Source: Gammaproteobacteria bacterium
Lineage (GTDB): Bacteria; Pseudomonadota; Gammaproteobacteria; Pseudomonadales; Halieaceae
Direction: 5' to 3'
Assembly: GCA_002748505.1 (NCBI GenBank)
Contig: PDSN01000045.1
Location: 1 to 29,426, forward strand
DNA length: 29,426 bases
This document shows positions 18,033-26,051 of this stretch, piece after piece. Positions within the stretch are counted from its first letter, which is position 1; each line of letters begins with the position of its first letter. A program made the translations under genes and the position numbers. The notes under the pieces are model-generated. The model was given only the letters and a program-made list of their open reading frames with translations, did not search any database and had not been told where the DNA came from.

Positions 18033-18398
18033 TCAACCCCAAAGGATCTGGATGCCCCAGATCACATAAGTGAACAGCGTAATGCCGCATACCAATTGCA
18101 CCAAACCGCGCAAGATATTGCCTTTAGAACCCATCATGCGCTCGGTCAAGTAATCCGTGAGCACCGCCCAGATACCAATCCAGGCGTGCATCGCCAGCGA
18201 CAAAATCGCCATGATGCTGAACACCCTCATCCAGGGTTGCGCAAACAGTGCTTTCCACTCGGGGTAGCTTGGATCGCCGAGAATGACGCAAACCAAGCAG
18301 AGAAAATACACCAGTAAAATCAGCGCAGAAACACGCTGAATCAACCAGCTTGACAGGCCGGAACGGCCTAAATTGGTCACTGAATTTAGCGTTACCAT
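18033..18398 (-). CDS. sdhD: Succinate dehydrogenase membrane anchor subunit
   Basis: This 121-residue protein has three hydrophobic helices (about residues 22-45, 60-80 and 95-118). It starts MVTLNSVTNLGRSGLSSWL, with the arginine-serine region (LIQRVSALILLVYF) typical of SdhD heme/quinone-site helices. With SdhC it anchors the complex, binds heme b and forms the ubiquinone pocket. ATG 18398 overlaps the end of sdhC by 7 bp. Confidence 0.94.
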   Translation of the reverse strand: MVTLNSVTNLGRSGLSSWLIQRVSALILLVYFLCLVCVILGDPSYPEWKALFAQPWMRVFSIMAILSLAMHAWIGIWAVLTDYLTERMMGSKGNILRGLVQLVCGITLFTYVIWGIQILWG

Positions 18399-18766
18399 AT
18401 CACCACTCCCGCTACAATGATTAGAATGACCGATACCACGAGCACGATTTTCGCGCCGAGAATACCGCCCTCCATGGACTCGCCAACACCCATATCCATA
18501 ATCAGGTGTTTAACACCGGCGACACTGTGGTAAATCAGGCCGGCACTGACTGCCCATACCACAAACTTGGCCAGCGGACTGGACAGGCATTCTCGCATTT
18601 CTGCGAAACTTTGCGGACTGGCAAGACTGGCCTGCAACATATACAACAGCACGGCCGTGCCGACGAAAATAAACACGCCAGAGGCGCGGTGCAAGATAGA
18701 CACGTAAGCGGTAATGGGTAACCGAATCGTGCCAATATCAAGATTAACCGGACGATTATCTTTCAC
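18392..18766 (-). CDS. sdhC: Succinate dehydrogenase cytochrome b556 subunit
   Basis: This 124-residue membrane protein carries the SdhC signature RPVNLDIGTIRLPITAYVSI, then ILHRASGVFIF (helix 1 start, quinone-site Ser/Arg region) and the heme-ligand helix with YHSVAGVKHLIMDMG. GTG 18766 is preferred as the start (MKDNRPVNL). It follows GGAAG at suitable spacing and gives the family N terminus; the in-frame TTG 18778 would add four residues. First gene of the operon. Confidence 0.94.
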   Translation of the reverse strand: MKDNRPVNLDIGTIRLPITAYVSILHRASGVFIFVGTAVLLYMLQASLASPQSFAEMRECLSSPLAKFVVWAVSAGLIYHSVAGVKHLIMDMGVGESMEGGILGAKIVLVVSVILIIVAGVVIW

Positions 18767-18875
18767 GATAGCTTCCAAATTGTCATAGCCCCGAGGGAGC
18801 GGTTGATATAACTGGCGTGGGGGCCAGGGCTAGGCTTGGGATTAAAAAAACGGCGTTTCCAACCCAAGCAAACGG

Positions 18876-18905
18876 ATTATAAGCACACACATGTGTACAA
18901 CACAA
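18876..18905 (-). promoter_or_regulatory. Candidate sigma-70 promoter of the sdhC operon
   Basis: On the minus strand a perfect -10 TATAAT (18881-18876) is preceded after 18 nt by TTGTGT (18905-18900). The 10-bp palindrome ACACATGTGT (18887-18896) fills the spacer and could be an operator. The predicted start near 18869 gives a leader of about 100 nt before sdhC. Confidence 0.55.
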
Positions 18906-18944
18906 TCCATAGGGCCTTTTTGCCACAGAACTTCAGCGCTGGCC

Positions 18945-18958
18945 ATGATCTGCATCAA
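18945..18958. promoter_or_regulatory. FNR/Anr-type box in the sdhC-gltA control region
   Basis: The sequence ATGATCTGCATCAA matches TTGAT-N4-ATCAA at 9 of 10 specified positions. It lies between the divergent sdhC and gltA promoters, centred about 82 bp upstream of the predicted sdhC start and 108 bp upstream of the predicted gltA start. Oxygen control of sdh by FNR-family regulators is known in gammaproteobacteria; binding here is inferred. Confidence 0.45.
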
Positions 18959-19025
18959 AAGCTGCGAACAAGCTCGGTTGCTGCGGGCGCGTATTAGACC
19001 ATAGCCGTAATTTTTCCCCAGTGAA

Positions 19026-19053
19026 TTGACAATAGCCGCCAAAACTCTATAGT
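19026..19053 (+). promoter_or_regulatory. Sigma-70 promoter of gltA
   Basis: Perfect -35 TTGACA (19026-19031) and -10 TATAGT (19048-19053) separated by 16 bp. The predicted start is near 19060, giving a short leader of about 35 nt to ATG 19095. The rest of the 328-bp sdhC-gltA gap holds the sdhC promoter and the FNR-like box; no credible gene was seen there. Confidence 0.8.
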
Positions 19054-19094
19054 TAGCGACCACCTTTTTATTTTATTTGGCAGGAACTAACACT

Positions 19095-20387
19095 ATGAGC
19101 AACAAGACAGCCACTTTGACAGTTGAAGGCGTAGATCAGCCCATTGAGCTCCCTGTTTACACTGGAGAATTAGGCCCAGACGTAATTGACGTCGGCGGCC
19201 TGACCAGTAGAGGCCTGTTTACCTACGACCCGGGTTTTGTCTCCACCGCCGCCTGCGATTCACAAATCACTTTTATTGATGGTGGCGAAGGTGTCCTGCT
19301 ACACCGGGGCTATCCCATTGAGCAGCTGGCAGAGCAGTCAGATTATCTGGAAACCTGTTACCTGCTGCTTTACGGGGAGCTGCCCAACGCTACTCAGAAA
19401 CAGAAATTTGTTGATACCGTGCGCCAGCACACCATGGTGAATGAGCAGATCAGCACATTCTTCAACGGCTTCCGCCGCGACGCTCACCCCATGGCCATTA
19501 TGTGCGGCGTGGTAGGTGCGCTGTCGGCGTTCTATCACGATGCCATGGATATCTCCAACGAGCGCGATCGCGAAGTCGCCGCTTTTCGTCTGATCTCAAA
19601 AATGCCTACGCTGGCCGCGATGAGTTACAAATTCTCCATCGGCCAGCCCTTCATGTACCCGGACAACTCTCTGGACTACGCCGCCAACTTCCTGCACATG
19701 ATGTTTGGCACACCCTGTGAGCCCTCCAAGGTCAACCCCGTGCTCGCCAAGGCGATGGATCGCATCTTCCTGCTGCACGCCGACCACGAGCAAAATGCCT
19801 CTACCTCCACGGTGCGTCTGGCGGGCTCCTCCGGTGCCAACCCGTTTGCCTGTATTGCCGCGGGTATCGCCGCACTGTGGGGCCCCTCCCACGGCGGCGC
19901 CAACGAGGCGGTGCTGACTATGCTCGAAGAAATTGGCGATGCGTCTCACATCGATGAATTTGTCGCGCGCGCCAAAGACAAAGACGACCCCTTCCGCCTG
20001 ATGGGCTTTGGTCACCGCGTTTACAAAAACTTCGACCCGCGCGCCAAGGTCTTGAAAGAGTCCGCCGACGAAGTATTGACCGAACTGGGTTTGGAAAACG
20101 ACCCAATGCTGGCCATTGCCAAACGCCTTGAGCAAATCGCGCTGGAAGACGACTACTTTATCAAAAGAAAACTCTATCCCAACGTGGATTTCTACTCCGG
20201 CATTATCCTCAAAGCACTGGGCATTCCCACCAGTATGTTTACCGTGATTTTCGCGGTAGGCCGCACCATTGGCTGGATTGCGCACTGGAACGAGATGATT
20301 TCCGGCAGCTACCGCATCGGTCGCCCCCGCCAACTTTACACTGGCTACAAAAAGCGTGATTTCGTTGCAATCGAGGAGCGCAGCTAA
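19095..20387 (+). CDS. gltA: Citrate synthase (type II)
   Basis: This 430-residue enzyme condenses acetyl-CoA and oxaloacetate to citrate. Active-site residues are H266 in PSHGGANEA, H307 in GFGHRVYKNFDPR and D365 in YPNVDFYSG. The length and N-terminal beta domain fit the NADH-sensitive hexameric type of gammaproteobacteria. The frame opens at TTG 19077, but ATG 19095 (MSNKTATLTVEG) has AGGA 9 nt upstream and is the canonical start. It is divergent from the sdh operon. The TAA stop is directly followed by the GTG of the next gene. Confidence 0.98.
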   Translation: MSNKTATLTVEGVDQPIELPVYTGELGPDVIDVGGLTSRGLFTYDPGFVSTAACDSQITFIDGGEGVLLHRGYPIEQLAEQSDYLETCYLLLYGELPNATQKQKFVDTVRQHTMVNEQISTFFNGFRRDAHPMAIMCGVVGALSAFYHDAMDISNERDREVAAFRLISKMPTLAAMSYKFSIGQPFMYPDNSLDYAANFLHMMFGTPCEPSKVNPVLAKAMDRIFLLHADHEQNASTSTVRLAGSSGANPFACIAAGIAALWGPSHGGANEAVLTMLEEIGDASHIDEFVARAKDKDDPFRLMGFGHRVYKNFDPRAKVLKESADEVLTELGLENDPMLAIAKRLEQIALEDDYFIKRKLYPNVDFYSGIILKALGIPTSMFTVIFAVGRTIGWIAHWNEMISGSYRIGRPRQLYTGYKKRDFVAIEERS

Positions 20388-21512
20388 GTGTCCGGTATCG
20401 TCATTAGTGGTACCGGCCTGTTTACGCCCAGTGAGTCCATCAGCAACGAGGAGCTGGTAGAGTCCTTTAACGCCTATGTGGACAAGTACAACGCCGAGCA
20501 CGCCAGCGCAATCGCCGCTGGCGAATGCGCGGCGCTGGCGCACTCCTCGCCGGAATTTATTGTAAAGGCTTCAGGTATTAAATCGCGCTATGTGATGAAT
20601 AAATCGGGCATTTTAGACCCCGATCGGCTGGCGCCCTATATACCCGAACGCGCTAATGACGAGCCGTCCGTCCAGTGTGAAATGGCGATTATTGCCGCCA
20701 GGCAAGCCATGCAGCAGGCGGGCAAAACCGCCGCCGATATCGATGCGGTTATTGTCGCCTGCTCCAATATGCAGCGCGCCTACCCCGCTATGGCGGTGGA
20801 AATCCAGGATGCGCTGGGCATTACGGGCTACGGTTTTGACATGAACGTGGCCTGTTCTTCTGCAACCTTTGGTATCCAGCAGGCACGCGATGCCATTGCC
20901 AACGGCAGCGCCCGCTGTGTATTGATGCTGAACCCCGAAATTTGCTCCGGTCATTTAGATTTTCGCGACCGCGATTCGCATTTTATTTTCGGTGATGTGT
21001 GCACGGCGGTTATCGTCGAAAAAGCAGAAACCGCCACCGCCAGTGATTGCTTTGAAATCATTGACAGCAAATTGCAAACCATTTACAGCAACAATATTCG
21101 CAACAATTTTGGCTTTTTAAACCGCACCGATGAAAGCGGTGTGGGCAAACCCGACAAACTGTTTAAACAGGAAGGTCGCAAAGTTTTTAAAGAGGTCTGC
21201 CCCGCCGTTGCCAAGCAGATTAGCGAGCAACTTAACAGGCTGGGCATCTCCCCAAACGGCATAAAACGCCTGTGGCTGCACCAGGCCAATCTCAATATGA
21301 ATCACTTAATTGGCAGGCGCGTATTGGGTCGCGACCCTTCCGAAGAAGAGGCGCCCACCATTTTAGACGAGTACGCCAACACCAGCTCCGCTGGCTCCGT
21401 CATCGCCTTTCACAAACACTGTGCGGACTTCGCCCCGGGTGAGATCGGCGTGCTGTGCTCCTTTGGCGCCGGCTATAGCATTGGCAGCGTGGTGTTAAGA
21501 AAAACCGCTTAA
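20388..21512 (+). CDS. FabH-like beta-ketoacyl-ACP synthase III
   Basis: This 374-residue thiolase-fold condensing enzyme has the KAS III triad C156 (NVACSSATFG), H298 (LWLHQANLN) and N331 (EYANTSSAG). It is about 50 residues longer than canonical FabH, with an insertion near residues 30-55. This is typical of the long FabH-like subgroup found beside primary FabH in proteobacteria. It probably condenses an acyl-CoA with malonyl-ACP; chain length and role cannot be read from the sequence. GTG 20388 directly abuts the gltA TAA. The ribosome site GAGGAG lies within the last codons of gltA, so translation is coupled. A weak terminator follows. Confidence 0.9.
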   Translation: MSGIVISGTGLFTPSESISNEELVESFNAYVDKYNAEHASAIAAGECAALAHSSPEFIVKASGIKSRYVMNKSGILDPDRLAPYIPERANDEPSVQCEMAIIAARQAMQQAGKTAADIDAVIVACSNMQRAYPAMAVEIQDALGITGYGFDMNVACSSATFGIQQARDAIANGSARCVLMLNPEICSGHLDFRDRDSHFIFGDVCTAVIVEKAETATASDCFEIIDSKLQTIYSNNIRNNFGFLNRTDESGVGKPDKLFKQEGRKVFKEVCPAVAKQISEQLNRLGISPNGIKRLWLHQANLNMNHLIGRRVLGRDPSEEEAPTILDEYANTSSAGSVIAFHKHCADFAPGEIGVLCSFGAGYSIGSVVLRKTA

Positions 21513-21529
21513 TAGAAAACCATACCCAC

Positions 21530-21557
21530 GCGGCTCGATTGCCGCTGCTATTTTTTT
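21530..21557 (+). terminator. Candidate terminator after the gltA operon
   Basis: Five-bp stem GCGGC (21530-21534) and GCCGC (21541-21545) with a 6-nt loop, then five bases and a run of seven T residues. It lies 17 nt past the ketoacyl synthase stop and before the convergent hipA stop. The stem is short and the T run offset, so strength is uncertain. Confidence 0.5.
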
Positions 21558-21575
21558 ATGGTCTCAGTGCCCGAC

Positions 21576-22892
21576 TCACAGGCCAAGCCGCAAATTGTTG
21601 TGGATCTCCACAACCAGGCTTTCGGGCACGCCCCACTCCCTCGCCAGTAACGGCCAGCGCGAAACCTGCTCTAGCGTTTCATCAATTAAACGGTTTATTT
21701 TTTTTCGGCTGAACAAGGGGCTGATTTTTTCCAGGCTGTAACAATCCTCCCGGGTAAACCCATCGCGCTTGCCGTTTAAACTCATCCAGTGCTGGCTCAC
21801 CCAAACGCTACCGGGTTTGTAGCTGTAGGCGAGATCGTAGGCGGGAGCGAGCTGCCACGTTCCACCTACCAACATAAATGCAAAGTTCTTGGCATGGTCG
21901 TCGTGATTTCTGGCAACAATATTAAACACCATGCGCTTGAAAAGCTGCTCCGCATCAACCGCAGAAAGGCCAAGCTGTCTTGCCACTGCAAGTAATTCCG
22001 CATAGGAAAACAGACCTGGGGTTTTATAGTCGACGTGGGCGAGTCCGGTCAGCGTCTGGCAGTGAATTTTTTGATTGCCCACCCTGTCAAAGCGCTGGGT
22101 AACAAAATGACGACGCCTGCCCTCATCCAGCAAGCGACAGGGCATCATGTCGATGCCACAGCCACTGGCCATGAGATAATACACGTATTCCATCGCGCCA
22201 TAACCCAGTGGGTCAGCAAAGGTTTCGCGCCGACTGCTGTGTTCGGTGACGCCGTCGAATTTCAGTAGGTAATGACTAAAACCTGGTGGCGCATTTACCT
22301 GCCCCGAGCGCACCTGGGTAAAATCTTCATTGAAAGCCAGCACCGCCTTTGGCCTTGCACCACCGGCACTGGTACCCACTGACAATAAGGCCATCATCGC
22401 CTCGGCATCCTCACCCCCACCCCGACTAAGGGGCACGGCAAAGTCGTCGCGGCTATCGAGAATATCCTGGGCGAGACAGACCAAATCCTCGATATCGACC
22501 TGCCGGGTGGCATTGAGCTGGCGAATCTGTGTGGCCGGACGATACTCCAGGGCACCCATCCCCCGTTTACCCGTGTACTGAAGCCGCTGTAACGGCGTGA
22601 TGTCCGCCGGTGATTGACCTTTTGCAGCCACCCAGGCATTTAAAATGGCATTGCCAAAATCATCTGGTAGCGAGTCCGCTATCAAACCCGGCAAGCCCCT
22701 GAAGGTGTGCTTGTTCAGCGCCGGAAAGCTGTAAATACGATCTGACAGGGGCATATGCAGTGGTGCAAGCTCTATTGCCTGCTTGACAAAACCCGGCGCA
22801 TATTCAAACGCACCGATACCGCTGTTCGTATCAAAACTCACCGCGCCAACCTCGTCGCCGTGGTAAAACACTGAGAGGGCCTCCATCACCAT
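21576..22892 (-). CDS. hipA: HipA-type serine/threonine kinase toxin
   Basis: This 438-residue protein has an N-terminal couple-HipA domain (about 1-110) and a HipA-C kinase fold. VGTSAGGARPK (172-182) corresponds to the phosphate-binding loop containing the autophosphorylated serine of E. coli HipA. K211 in LLKFD is the ATP-binding lysine. NHDDHAKNFAF (329-339) carries the catalytic aspartate and asparagine. AYDLAYS (351-357) occupies the metal-binding DFG-like position. All key residues are intact, so the kinase is probably active. E. coli HipA phosphorylates GltX and causes persistence; the target here is unknown. ATG 22892 overlaps the end of hipB by 7 bp; a second ATG at 22886 is possible. 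Confidence 0.93.
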   Translation of the reverse strand: MVMEALSVFYHGDEVGAVSFDTNSGIGAFEYAPGFVKQAIELAPLHMPLSDRIYSFPALNKHTFRGLPGLIADSLPDDFGNAILNAWVAAKGQSPADITPLQRLQYTGKRGMGALEYRPATQIRQLNATRQVDIEDLVCLAQDILDSRDDFAVPLSRGGGEDAEAMMALLSVGTSAGGARPKAVLAFNEDFTQVRSGQVNAPPGFSHYLLKFDGVTEHSSRRETFADPLGYGAMEYVYYLMASGCGIDMMPCRLLDEGRRRHFVTQRFDRVGNQKIHCQTLTGLAHVDYKTPGLFSYAELLAVARQLGLSAVDAEQLFKRMVFNIVARNHDDHAKNFAFMLVGGTWQLAPAYDLAYSYKPGSVWVSQHWMSLNGKRDGFTREDCYSLEKISPLFSRKKINRLIDETLEQVSRWPLLAREWGVPESLVVEIHNNLRLGL

Positions 22893-23212
22893 GTGGCGCC
22901 ACCTGCCCTGCTGCGCCGCCCCTTACCCGAGGCGCGCTGACGCTGCTTGCCCTGCAATTTCGCCAGGGCTCTGGGCGATACGGTCTGCTCGGGCAAAAAC
23001 AGGTCTAACTGATCGCTTAAACCCAGCGCCAGCAAGATGGCGACAAAATTCTCCAACTGCACTTTGCCACGCTCAGCACCCGCTACAGTTTTACGAGCAA
23101 GCCCGGCCTTTTGCGCCAACTCATCCTGGGTAAAATCGCGATTGAGTCGCGCCCGCTTAAGACGCAGCCCCAATGTGGCAGCCAGCGCAGATGGCGTCAC
23201 CTGATTGCTCAT
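22886..23212 (-). CDS. hipB: HipB-type antitoxin (XRE-family helix-turn-helix)
   Basis: This 108-residue DNA-binding protein carries an XRE HTH with LRLKRARLNRDFTQDELAQK and LARKTVAGAERGKVQLENF (about residues 15-55). A basic, Lys/Arg-rich tail (KQRQRASGKGRRSRAGG) follows. It precedes and overlaps hipA, the standard antitoxin-first order. It should neutralise HipA and repress the operon. The upstream region contains an AAGGGT-N8-ACCCTT palindrome and two related CCCTTTA motifs. The basic tail is an extension relative to the compact E. coli HipB (88 residues). Confidence 0.92.
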   Translation of the reverse strand: MSNQVTPSALAATLGLRLKRARLNRDFTQDELAQKAGLARKTVAGAERGKVQLENFVAILLALGLSDQLDLFLPEQTVSPRALAKLQGKQRQRASGKGRRSRAGGATW

Positions 23213-23223
23213 AGATAACTCAC

Positions 23224-23311
23224 CCCTTTAAGGACATTAAGCATTAAAATAGCATACTAAGGGTATAATTTAACCCTTTATAGAAACAATATTAATATAT
23301 GCTTTAAAGGG
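23224..23311 (-). promoter_or_regulatory. hipBA promoter/operator region with repeated CCCTTTA motifs
   Basis: A perfect inverted repeat AAGGGT-N8-ACCCTT lies at 23259-23278. CCCTTTA also occurs at 23224-23230, within CCTTTAAGG. The reverse motif TAAAGGG occurs at 23305-23311, next to the palindrome CTTTAAAG. A minus-strand -35/-10 pair TTGTTT and TATACC (16-bp spacer) overlaps the central palindrome. The 6-8-6 layout matches HipB operators in E. coli (TATCC-N8-GGATA) though the bases differ. Autoregulation is inferred. Confidence 0.6.
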
Positions 23312-23423
23312 CAAAAATGCACCTATTAAATGCACAAAAAGCACTTAATGGGCACAAACGTACACATTAAAAACAAATTCCAAAGACTGTGAGCAGCCCC
23401 AGCGGTATCGCCTGGATACCTTC

Positions 23424-24482
23424 CTACACCAACAACTGCCTGAGCGCCGCCACCAGACGCTCGCACTGCGCGGGTGTACCCACGGTGATACGCAAGTGAT
23501 TGCTGATACGACCCGCGTTCCAATAACGCACAATAACGCCCTGTTCTCGCAATTTGGCAAACAGCTCGCTGGCCGCGTAATCGGGGTGCGAGGCCAGAAC
23601 GAAATTGGCATGGGATGGCAGCACAGCAAACCCCATGCTGGACAGCGCTTCGGTCAGTTTTTCCCGCGCGTCGATTACCGCAGTTCGGGTTTTATCAAAC
23701 CACGATTTGTCTTCAAGTGCGGCCACGGCCCCGGCCTGGGTCAAGCGATCCAGCGGGTAGGAGTTAAAAGAATTTTTTACCCGAATCAAGGCGTCTACCA
23801 AATCCTGGTGACCAAAGGCCATACCCACACGCAAACCCGCCAGTGAACGGGATTTGGAAAAGGTCTGCACAACCAGCAAATTGTCGTAGTTTTTAATCAG
23901 TGGCACAGCGGACTCACCGCCAAAATCAATATAGGCCTCATCGATGACAAGCAAACAATCACGGTGTTTTTTCAGCAGCGTTTCTATCGCATCCAGACCC
24001 AGTAACACACCTGTCGGCGCGTTGGGGTTGGGTAAGACAATACCGCCGCTGTTGTCGGGAAAAGCGTCAATATCCACGCTAAAATCATCGCACAAGGGTA
24101 TTGTCTGCCAGTCAACACCGTACAGTTTTGCCCAGACGGGGTAAAAGCTGTAGCTGACATCCACCCCGTATACGGGCTTTTCACGCTGCAGCAAGGCGTG
24201 AAATACCAGCGCTAAAACCTCATCGGAGCCATTGCCGACAAAGACTTCATCTTTTGTGACACCTGCGTATAAACCCGCCAGCGCCTCGCGCAAGGCAATG
24301 GATTCAGGTTCGGGGTACAACTGCAGGTTTGCCACCGCAGCATTGATCGCCTGCGCCACCTCTGGCGATGGGCCGTAGGGGTTTTCATTGGTGTTGAGCT
24401 TTAGCAAGTCCGCATGGCGCGGCTGCTCCCCCGGCACGTAGGGGGTTAACTCCTTGACGATGGGACTCCAAAATCGGCTCAC
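23424..24482 (-). CDS. hisC: Histidinol-phosphate aminotransferase
   Basis: This 352-residue fold-type I PLP enzyme interconverts histidinol phosphate and imidazole acetol phosphate in histidine synthesis. It shows LLKLNTNENPYGPSP (26-40), FVGNGSDEVL (81-90), NPNAPTGV (152-159), LVIDEAYIDF (178-187) and the PLP lysine K210 in VVQTFSKSRSLAGLRVG. GTG 24482 follows GAGGA. No other his gene is adjacent, so it is a stand-alone copy. Overlap in specificity with aromatic aminotransferases is possible. A -10-like TATAGT lies at 24508-24503, just past the porin terminator. Confidence 0.93.
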   Translation of the reverse strand: MSRFWSPIVKELTPYVPGEQPRHADLLKLNTNENPYGPSPEVAQAINAAVANLQLYPEPESIALREALAGLYAGVTKDEVFVGNGSDEVLALVFHALLQREKPVYGVDVSYSFYPVWAKLYGVDWQTIPLCDDFSVDIDAFPDNSGGIVLPNPNAPTGVLLGLDAIETLLKKHRDCLLVIDEAYIDFGGESAVPLIKNYDNLLVVQTFSKSRSLAGLRVGMAFGHQDLVDALIRVKNSFNSYPLDRLTQAGAVAALEDKSWFDKTRTAVIDAREKLTEALSSMGFAVLPSHANFVLASHPDYAASELFAKLREQGVIVRYWNAGRISNHLRITVGTPAQCERLVAALRQLLV

Positions 24483-24510
24483 GGGCTATCCTCACTGGCA
24501 ATACTATACG

Positions 24511-24542
24511 AAAAAAAGCCCGACATGCGAACATGCCGGGCT
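24511..24542 (-). terminator. Rho-independent terminator after the porin gene
   Basis: Left arm 24517-24527 and right arm 24532-24542 form an 11-bp stem with one mismatch around a CGAA loop. On the minus strand it is followed by a run of seven U. It lies 45 nt past the porin stop and separates porin from hisC transcription. Confidence 0.88.
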
Positions 24543-24587
24543 GCAAAGTGTAGCGCCTGCCACCTCTCGGCGGCAAGCTATGCCAAC

Positions 24588-25778
24588 TTAGAACTTAAAC
24601 ACCGTATCGACCTGTACACGGTCGTAGTCCTTGCTGCCGCCCAGATCTACGCCCACTTCGTTGATAAGATAGGTCAGACCCACGGTCCACTGCTTAGCAA
24701 GCGCGTATTTACCAGACAACTTGTGACCCTTGCCATCGGTGTCGCCACCGGCAAAGTCAGAGTCGGTCCATACGCCCAGCACAGCATCGGCTTCCAGATC
24801 TTGATACTGGTACTGCAACTGCCAGGTACCCGGATGCTTCGCCTTGCCCAGTTTTGCACCCACGATGTAGCCGGTGTCGTAAGAACCTGCATCCTGGTTT
24901 TGCACAAAGTCGGCGTAGACCGCAAAAGGCAGACCGCGCACGACCAAATCAGCGTTAATCGCCACATTCGCCAGCTCGTAGTCGTAAGCGTAAACGCCGT
25001 TAACACTGCTGTTGCCGTAGAAATCACCCTTGTACAAAGGCGCGGAGCCTTTCACGGGTATGTTAATGTAACCAACAGCCGCCGTTACCACACCGGCTTT
25101 AAAGCCAAGCTGCGCGCTGTACGCCAGCTCGTCGCCCTTTTTGCTGTCACTTTCGATCCAGTTCGCTTCCACATTGGCAAACAGGTTGCCGTTGTCAAAG
25201 CCCAGGGCGAAACCTTCAGGGCGCAAGTCGCCATCGTAGATCAGACTACTCTTTTGCGGCTTGAACCACTGGCTCTTGTACTTGCCGCCGGTTAAGTTGA
25301 ACTGCTCGTTGATATTCCATTTGAAATAGGCCAGATCGAGGTTCAAGTCTTTGCTTGTCGCGCCACCGCCCAGAGTCTGGTTACTGGAGGCAGGATCGGC
25401 ACTGCCGCTGGCCACACCAATACCCACTTCGACGTCACTGGGGAGTTTGGCGACCAGCTGAGCACGCGCTCGAACACGATTGCGGTTGCGCGTGTCGCTG
25501 CCTTCCTTGTCGATGTTCTCATAGCGATAGCGCAGATCACCCTTCAGCTTGATATTGTCAGTCCAGCTTGCGCCTGCTGTGTGTTTTTTACCATGCGCTT
25601 TGTGCTGCGCAGCTTTTTCACGCAACTTGTGGTTCTCGTGCTCTAACGCGTTCAAGCGCGCGGCCATTTCCGCCATTTGTGCTTTTAACGTGTCGATATC
25701 AGATTGCGACACCGCCGCATTCGCACCGGCACTGCACAGAACCGCAGCGGCCACCGCAGCAGATAGAACATTTTTCAT
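24588..25778 (-). CDS. Outer-membrane porin (Porin_5/putative-porin type) with N-terminal coiled coil
   Basis: This 396-residue protein has a signal peptide (MKNVLSAAVAAAVLCSAGANA) and then a heptad-like segment (about 25-58, SDIDTLKAQMAEMAARLNAL). A short His/Lys-rich linker (HKAHGKKHTAG) follows, then amphipathic beta strands ending in the terminal phenylalanine of DTVFKF. This fits trimeric porins with a periplasmic coiled coil, of the kind annotated as putative porin. The substrate is not readable from the barrel, but a Pho-box-like promoter upstream suggests phosphate uptake. A GGGAG ribosome site lies 8 nt before ATG 25778. A strong terminator follows. Confidence 0.87.
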   Translation of the reverse strand: MKNVLSAAVAAAVLCSAGANAAVSQSDIDTLKAQMAEMAARLNALEHENHKLREKAAQHKAHGKKHTAGASWTDNIKLKGDLRYRYENIDKEGSDTRNRNRVRARAQLVAKLPSDVEVGIGVASGSADPASSNQTLGGGATSKDLNLDLAYFKWNINEQFNLTGGKYKSQWFKPQKSSLIYDGDLRPEGFALGFDNGNLFANVEANWIESDSKKGDELAYSAQLGFKAGVVTAAVGYINIPVKGSAPLYKGDFYGNSSVNGVYAYDYELANVAINADLVVRGLPFAVYADFVQNQDAGSYDTGYIVGAKLGKAKHPGTWQLQYQYQDLEADAVLGVWTDSDFAGGDTDGKGHKLSGKYALAKQWTVGLTYLINEVGVDLGGSKDYDRVQVDTVFKF

Positions 25779-25932
25779 AAGATAACTCCCTTAATGATGG
25801 AAAAATACTGGACTGGGGAGGTGCTGACGAGATGTACAAACACTTGTGCTCCAGAGGGACTCCCAACAAAATACCGCTCGTTTACCACGGCACGCGCGCG
25901 CAAACCCTCACCGCCAGAACCCAGGCAAGCTA

Positions 25933-25966
25933 ATACTAAGGAAATAGTATGACAAAATGATGAAAA
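25933..25966 (-). promoter_or_regulatory. Candidate Pho box and -10 of the porin gene
   Basis: On the minus strand TTTTCAT-CATT-TTGTCAT (25966-25949) fits the two-repeat PhoB layout CTGTCAT-N4-CTGTCAT at 5/7 and 6/7. It is followed after exactly 10 nt by a -10 like TAGTAT (25938-25933), the spacing seen in E. coli phoA. Another half-site, GTGTCAT, directly precedes it. The leader would be about 150 nt. Confidence 0.5.
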
Positions 25967-26051
25967 AGTGTGCATTTATGACACTTTTGTAAGAAAAGAT
26001 CCGGCATTTGCCCAAATATCGATGGAAAAACCGAGAACCGGGGTTAAAGAG

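Noticed and set aside
18842..19063. A 73-residue minus-strand reading frame in the sdhC-gltA gap
   Set aside because: It overlaps the sdhC promoter, the gltA promoter and the FNR-like box, has no clear ribosome site and no recognisable domain.
19596..20543. 315-codon minus-strand frame opposite gltA and the ketoacyl synthase
   Set aside because: It spans two conserved plus-strand genes and has no protein-family features.
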